A stretch of 64,000 nt of DNA from Mycolicibacterium mengxianglii (lineage in GTDB: Bacteria; Actinomycetota; Actinomycetes; Mycobacteriales; Mycobacteriaceae), in the NCBI RefSeq assembly GCF_015710575.1, contig NZ_CP065373.1:248001-312000 (forward strand), read 5' to 3'. Each line of letters begins with the position of its first letter. Positions within the stretch are counted from its first letter, which is position 1. Positions 60,615-64,000 of this stretch are shown piece after piece. The translations under genes and the position numbers were made by a program. The notes beneath the pieces were generated by a model that did not search any database, was not told where the DNA came from, and worked only from the letters and a program-made list of their open reading frames with translations.

Positions 60615-62234
60615 ATGTCCACGATCTTCAACGTCCGCAACATGAAAATCCCGCGGGTGTCCCGGATTACGGTGATCATCGGCGCACTCCTCCTGGTGCT
60701 GGGCCTGGTGGGGGCCGTGGCCGGCTGGCAGCTCTACAAGAAGCTGACCTACAACACCGTCGTCGCGTATTTCCCTGAGGCACTGGCCCTCTACCCGGGC
60801 GACAAGGTCCAGATCATGGGCGTCAAGGTCGGGACCATCGACAGCATCGATCCGGCCGGGGACCGGATGAAGGTCACCTTCAGCTACGAGAACAAGTACA
60901 AGGTGCCTGCGGATGTCACCGCCTCGATCCTGAACCCGAGCCTGGTGGCATCCCGGACCATCCAGTTGGCCCCGGCCTATACCGGCGGCCCAGAGTTGGA
61001 GAACAACGCCGTCATCCCGATCGAGCGCACCCAGGTACCCGTCGAATGGGACGAGCTGCGCAATCAGATCACCGACATCGTCTCGGAGCTGGGGCCGACA
61101 CCCGAGCAGCCCAAGGGCCCGTTCGGCGACGTGATCGACTCGTTCGCCAACGGACTGGCGGGCAAGGGTGAACAGCTGAATACCACCCTGAATGCCTTGT
61201 CCGAGGCCGTCACTGCGCTCAACGAGGGACGCGGTGATTTCTTTGCCGTCGCCAAGAGCCTGGCGCTGTTCGTCAACGCCCTGCACCGCAGCGACCAACA
61301 GTTCGTCGAACTCAACAGCAATCTCGCCGAATTCACCGACTCGTTCACCAACAGCGACCAGGAGCTGGCGACCGCGCTCCAGGACGTCGACGGATTGCTC
61401 ACTACGGCACAGCAATTCATCAACGACAATGGCTCGGAGTTGTCCACGAGTATCAACAACCTGGCTTCGGCCACGAACGCGATCCTGCAGCCGGAGCCCC
61501 GCGACGGCCTGGAGACCGCGCTGCACGTCTTCCCGAACCTGGCGGCCAACCTAGTCAACATCTACGAGCCCACCAACGGCTCGTTGAGCGCCGTCCCGGT
61601 CATCGGCAACTTCGCGAACCCACTGCAGTTCATCTGCAGCTCCATCCAGGCGGGCAGCAGGCTCGGCTACCAGGAATCAGCCGAACTGTGTGCGCAGTAC
61701 CTGGCGCCGGTGCTGGATGCGATCAAGTTCAACTTCCTGCCCTTCGGTGTGAACGCGGCCTCCACGGCGGCGACGCTGCCCAAGTACGTGGCATACTCCG
61801 AGCCCCGGCTACAGCCCCCGCCGGGGTACAAGGACACCACCGTGCCCGGCATCTGGTCCCGAGACACCCTGTTCAGCCACGGCAACCATGAGCCGGGTTG
61901 GATTGTGGCGCCGGGCATGCAAGGCCTGCAGGTACAGCAGTTCACCAAGAACATGCTGACACCGGACTCGCTGGCGGCGCTGATGGGCGGACCCGACCCC
62001 GCGACGATCCCGCCGGCAGGGCCGCGCGGCGGTGCCCCGCCGAATGCCTACGACCAGAACAATCCGCTGCCCCCGCCGTGGTACCCGCAGCCGCCACCGC
62101 CGCCCGCCCCGGCTCCGAACGTGATCCCGGGACCGCTGCCACTGTCGGAGCAGGTCCCCGGCCCGGCGCCGGCCGCTCCTGCGGCCCCCGCGGAGCCCGG
62201 CCCGCGGCTGCCCGCTGAGGTGGGAGCCCCGTGA
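60615..62234 (+). CDS. mce1D: Mce1D, MCE-domain lipid transport protein
   Basis: 539 residues. Membrane helix ~17-36 ('ITVIIGALLLVLGLVGAVAGW'), MCE domain ~45-125 ('FPEALALYPGDKVQIMGVKVGTID', 'ASILNPSLVASRTIQLAPAYTGG'), a long helical region with many Ala/Asn/Ser heptads (~160-300), and a Pro-rich C-terminal tail (~470-539). ATG at 60615. The stop overlaps the lprK start. It is one of six subunits forming the Mce1 hexamer. Confidence 0.94.
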   Translation: MSTIFNVRNMKIPRVSRITVIIGALLLVLGLVGAVAGWQLYKKLTYNTVVAYFPEALALYPGDKVQIMGVKVGTIDSIDPAGDRMKVTFSYENKYKVPADVTASILNPSLVASRTIQLAPAYTGGPELENNAVIPIERTQVPVEWDELRNQITDIVSELGPTPEQPKGPFGDVIDSFANGLAGKGEQLNTTLNALSEAVTALNEGRGDFFAVAKSLALFVNALHRSDQQFVELNSNLAEFTDSFTNSDQELATALQDVDGLLTTAQQFINDNGSELSTSINNLASATNAILQPEPRDGLETALHVFPNLAANLVNIYEPTNGSLSAVPVIGNFANPLQFICSSIQAGSRLGYQESAELCAQYLAPVLDAIKFNFLPFGVNAASTAATLPKYVAYSEPRLQPPPGYKDTTVPGIWSRDTLFSHGNHEPGWIVAPGMQGLQVQQFTKNMLTPDSLAALMGGPDPATIPPAGPRGGAPPNAYDQNNPLPPPWYPQPPPPPAPAPNVIPGPLPLSEQVPGPAPAAPAAPAEPGPRLPAEVGAP

Positions 62235-63385
62235 TGCGCACAGTGAGAGTCGCCCGGGCCGTGGTGTGGCGCACGCTGGTTCTGGCCGTCGTGGCAATGG
62301 TGCTGGCGTCCTGCGGCTGGCGCGGTGTGGCCAACGTTCCGCTGCCGGGCGGCCCCGGTACCAGCGGCGCCAAGATGACCATCTACGTCCAGATGCCAGA
62401 TACGTTGGCCCTCAACGTCAACAGCCGGGTCCGCGTCGCGGATGTGTTCGTCGGTTCGGTGCGCAAGATCGAGCTCATGAACTGGGTGGCAACCTTGACG
62501 CTGGATATCGATCCCAGCGTCCAGCTGCCCGAGAATGCCGTCGCGCGGATCGGGCAGACCAGCTTGCTGGGCACCCAGCACGTGGAATTGGATGCACCGC
62601 AGGACCCGTCGCCGCAGGAGCTGCGCGACGGAGACACCATCCCGCTGCAGCGCTCCTCTTCGTACCCGACCACCGAGCGCACGCTTGCCAGCATCGCCAC
62701 CGTGCTCCGCGGCGGCGGGATCCCCAGCCTCGAGGTGATCCAGACCGAGGTCTACAACATCCTCGACGGCAACGCCGAACAGGTCCGCGCGTTCCTCGGC
62801 AAGCTCGACGTGTTCACCGAGCAGCTCAATGCCCAGCGTGAGGATCTCACCCGCGCCATCGATTCCACCAACGAGTTGTTGACCGTGGTCGCCTCCCGCA
62901 ATGCCACCCTGGACCGGGTTCTCACCGAATTCCCGCCGCTGATCAAGTACTTCGCCGACCAGCGGAACCTCTTCGCCGACGCGGTGACTGCATTGGGGCG
63001 GTTCAGCCGGGCCACCGATGAGACGTTGTCGGCGGTCCGCGGCGACCTCGAGACCAACCTGCAGCTGCTGCAGCGCCCACTCGCCCAGCTCGCGCGCAGT
63101 TCGCCATACCTCGTCGGCGCACTGAGTCTGATGCTGACCGTGCCGTTCAACATCGACAACGTGCCCAAACTGGTTCGCGGTGACTACATCAACACCTCGG
63201 CGACATTCGACCTGACACTGAGCACACTGGACAACGCGTTCCTCACCGGAACCGGGTTCTCCGGCGCGCTGCGCGCTCTGGAGCAGGCGTGGGGCCGCGA
63301 CGTGAACCAGATGATCCCGGATGTGCGGTACACCCCCAGTCCCAACTCGGTGCCCGGCGGCCCGCTGGTGGAGCGGGGTGAATAA
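62231..63385 (+). CDS. lprK: Mce1E lipoprotein (LprK)
   Basis: 384 residues from GTG 62231, or 383 from the adjacent ATG 62234. The signal peptide ends in the lipobox 'LASC', with the lipidated cysteine at position 28 (27 from ATG), marking the E-type lipoprotein subunit of Mce complexes. MCE domain ~50-125 ('MPDTLALNVNSRVRVADVFVGSVRKIEL', 'RIGQTSLLGTQHVELDAP'); helical region to ~300. It overlaps mce1D by 4 nt (GTGA). Anchored on the outer face of the cytoplasmic membrane. Confidence 0.94.
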   Translation: MMRTVRVARAVVWRTLVLAVVAMVLASCGWRGVANVPLPGGPGTSGAKMTIYVQMPDTLALNVNSRVRVADVFVGSVRKIELMNWVATLTLDIDPSVQLPENAVARIGQTSLLGTQHVELDAPQDPSPQELRDGDTIPLQRSSSYPTTERTLASIATVLRGGGIPSLEVIQTEVYNILDGNAEQVRAFLGKLDVFTEQLNAQREDLTRAIDSTNELLTVVASRNATLDRVLTEFPPLIKYFADQRNLFADAVTALGRFSRATDETLSAVRGDLETNLQLLQRPLAQLARSSPYLVGALSLMLTVPFNIDNVPKLVRGDYINTSATFDLTLSTLDNAFLTGTGFSGALRALEQAWGRDVNQMIPDVRYTPSPNSVPGGPLVERGE

Positions 63386-63388
63386 ACC

Positions 63389-64000
63389 GTGCTGACGCGC
63401 TTCATCCGAATCCAGTTGGTGCTGTTCACCGTTCTGACGGTGATCGCGCTGGTCGCGTTGGGTTGGTACTACCTGCGGCTGCCCAGCATGGCCGGGATCG
63501 GCCAGTACACGCTCAAGGCGGACCTGCCCGCCTCGGGCGGTCTGTACCCGACCGCCAACGTCACCTACCGCGGTATCACCATCGGCAAGGTGACCGATGT
63601 CGAACCCACCGAGTCGGGCGCCAAGGCCACGATGAGCATCGAGAACCGGTACCAGATCCCGGTGGATGCGTCGGCCAATGTGCACTCGGTATCGGCGATC
63701 GGCGAGCAGTACCTTGACCTGGTGTCGGAAGGCAATCCGGGACAGTTCTTCTCGTCCGGTCAGACCATCACCACCGGGACGGTGCCGCGGGAGATCGGGC
63801 CGGCCCTCGATGCCGCCGACCGCGGTCTGTCCGTGCTGCCGAAGGAGAAGATCTCGGGGTTACTCGACGAGACGGCGATGGCCGTCGGCGGGCTCGGCCC
63901 GGCCCTGCAGCGTCTCGTCGACGGCACGCAGGCGATCGTGAACGACTTCGACACCAATATCGGCGACGTCAACGACATCATCGACAATTCCGCGCCGATC
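63389..64000 (+). CDS. mce1F: Mce1F, MCE-domain protein (truncated by right edge)
   Basis: GTG at 63389, 3 nt after the lprK stop. The first 204 codons are visible and remain open at the window end. They encode an N-terminal membrane helix (~8-28, 'QLVLFTVLTVIALVALGWYY'), the MCE domain ~38-115 ('ASGGLYPTANVTYRGITIGKVTDV', 'SAIGEQYLDLVSEG') and the start of the helical region. The last part, usually ending the complex-forming helix and tail, lies outside the window. Confidence 0.92.
   Translation, partial: MLTRFIRIQLVLFTVLTVIALVALGWYYLRLPSMAGIGQYTLKADLPASGGLYPTANVTYRGITIGKVTDVEPTESGAKATMSIENRYQIPVDASANVHSVSAIGEQYLDLVSEGNPGQFFSSGQTITTGTVPREIGPALDAADRGLSVLPKEKISGLLDETAMAVGGLGPALQRLVDGTQAIVNDFDTNIGDVNDIIDNSAPI

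Overview
The window is high-GC actinobacterial DNA, and its gene content and order point to a rapidly growing mycobacterium (Mycolicibacterium, M. smegmatis-like). The main evidence is an mce1-type operon with its GntR repressor and fadD5 at the right end, a PtpB-type phosphatase next to a fadE2-type acyl-CoA dehydrogenase, a TetR/methyltransferase/ALDH/SDR/quinone-reductase run in the order I know from M. tuberculosis Rv0144-Rv0149, pntA-pntB, a Dps1-like ferritin and a complete fructose PTS. Assignments come from motifs and remembered family sequences; no database was searched.

Layout. 1-5 kb: partial TetR gene, small membrane protein, DUF427 protein, HhH DNA glycosylase, dps, aqpZ and a fumarylacetoacetate-hydrolase-family gene. 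4.9-10.9 kb: fructose PTS, with DeoR regulator-fruK-fruA on the minus strand, ptsH just downstream, and ptsI divergent across a promoter with ten-base direct repeats. 10.9-18 kb: pirin, proton-translocating transhydrogenase pntA-pntB, a FUSC membrane protein and a TetR gene. 18-27.4 kb: the Rv0144-0154c-like block, interrupted by a 1.5 kb IS3-family element with a textbook -1 frameshift signal. 27.6-31.8 kb: a small secreted peptide, a NarL-type two-component pair, an RhtA-like exporter and an acyl-CoA dehydrogenase. 31.9-37.5 kb: a glycan cluster of three glycosyltransferases, a WcbI-like protein, a methyltransferase and one unknown protein. 37.7-40.3 kb: a TauABC/SsuABC-type importer.

40.3-47.1 kb is an accessory-looking catabolic cassette. 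A GntR regulator diverges from an ornithine-cyclodeaminase-family enzyme, an AtoE-like short-chain fatty acid transporter and a 1124-residue fusion of a molybdopterin oxidoreductase with a flavin/NAD/2Fe-2S reductase. A promoter with overlapping palindromes lies in front of it. 47.1-51.1 kb holds a HAD phosphatase and a tightly coupled four-gene operon: an Lgt-like protein lacking two Lgt active-site residues, two small membrane proteins and a multi-cysteine radical SAM enzyme resembling the MJ0619/tetraether-synthase group. A 36-residue ORF with a strong ribosome binding site follows on the other strand.

51.2-64 kb is the mce1 region: TetR, SRPBCC protein, Mce1R, fadD5, yrbE1A, yrbE1B, mce1A-E and the first 204 codons of mce1F. 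The operon encodes a lipid (fatty/mycolic acid) importer with FadD5 as acyl-CoA ligase. A 58-codon ORF with a strong ribosome binding site ends inside the yrbE1A start codon and may couple its translation.

The most novel material is the radical SAM/Lgt-like operon and the molybdopterin-fusion cassette. I saw no rRNA, tRNA or CRISPR array.
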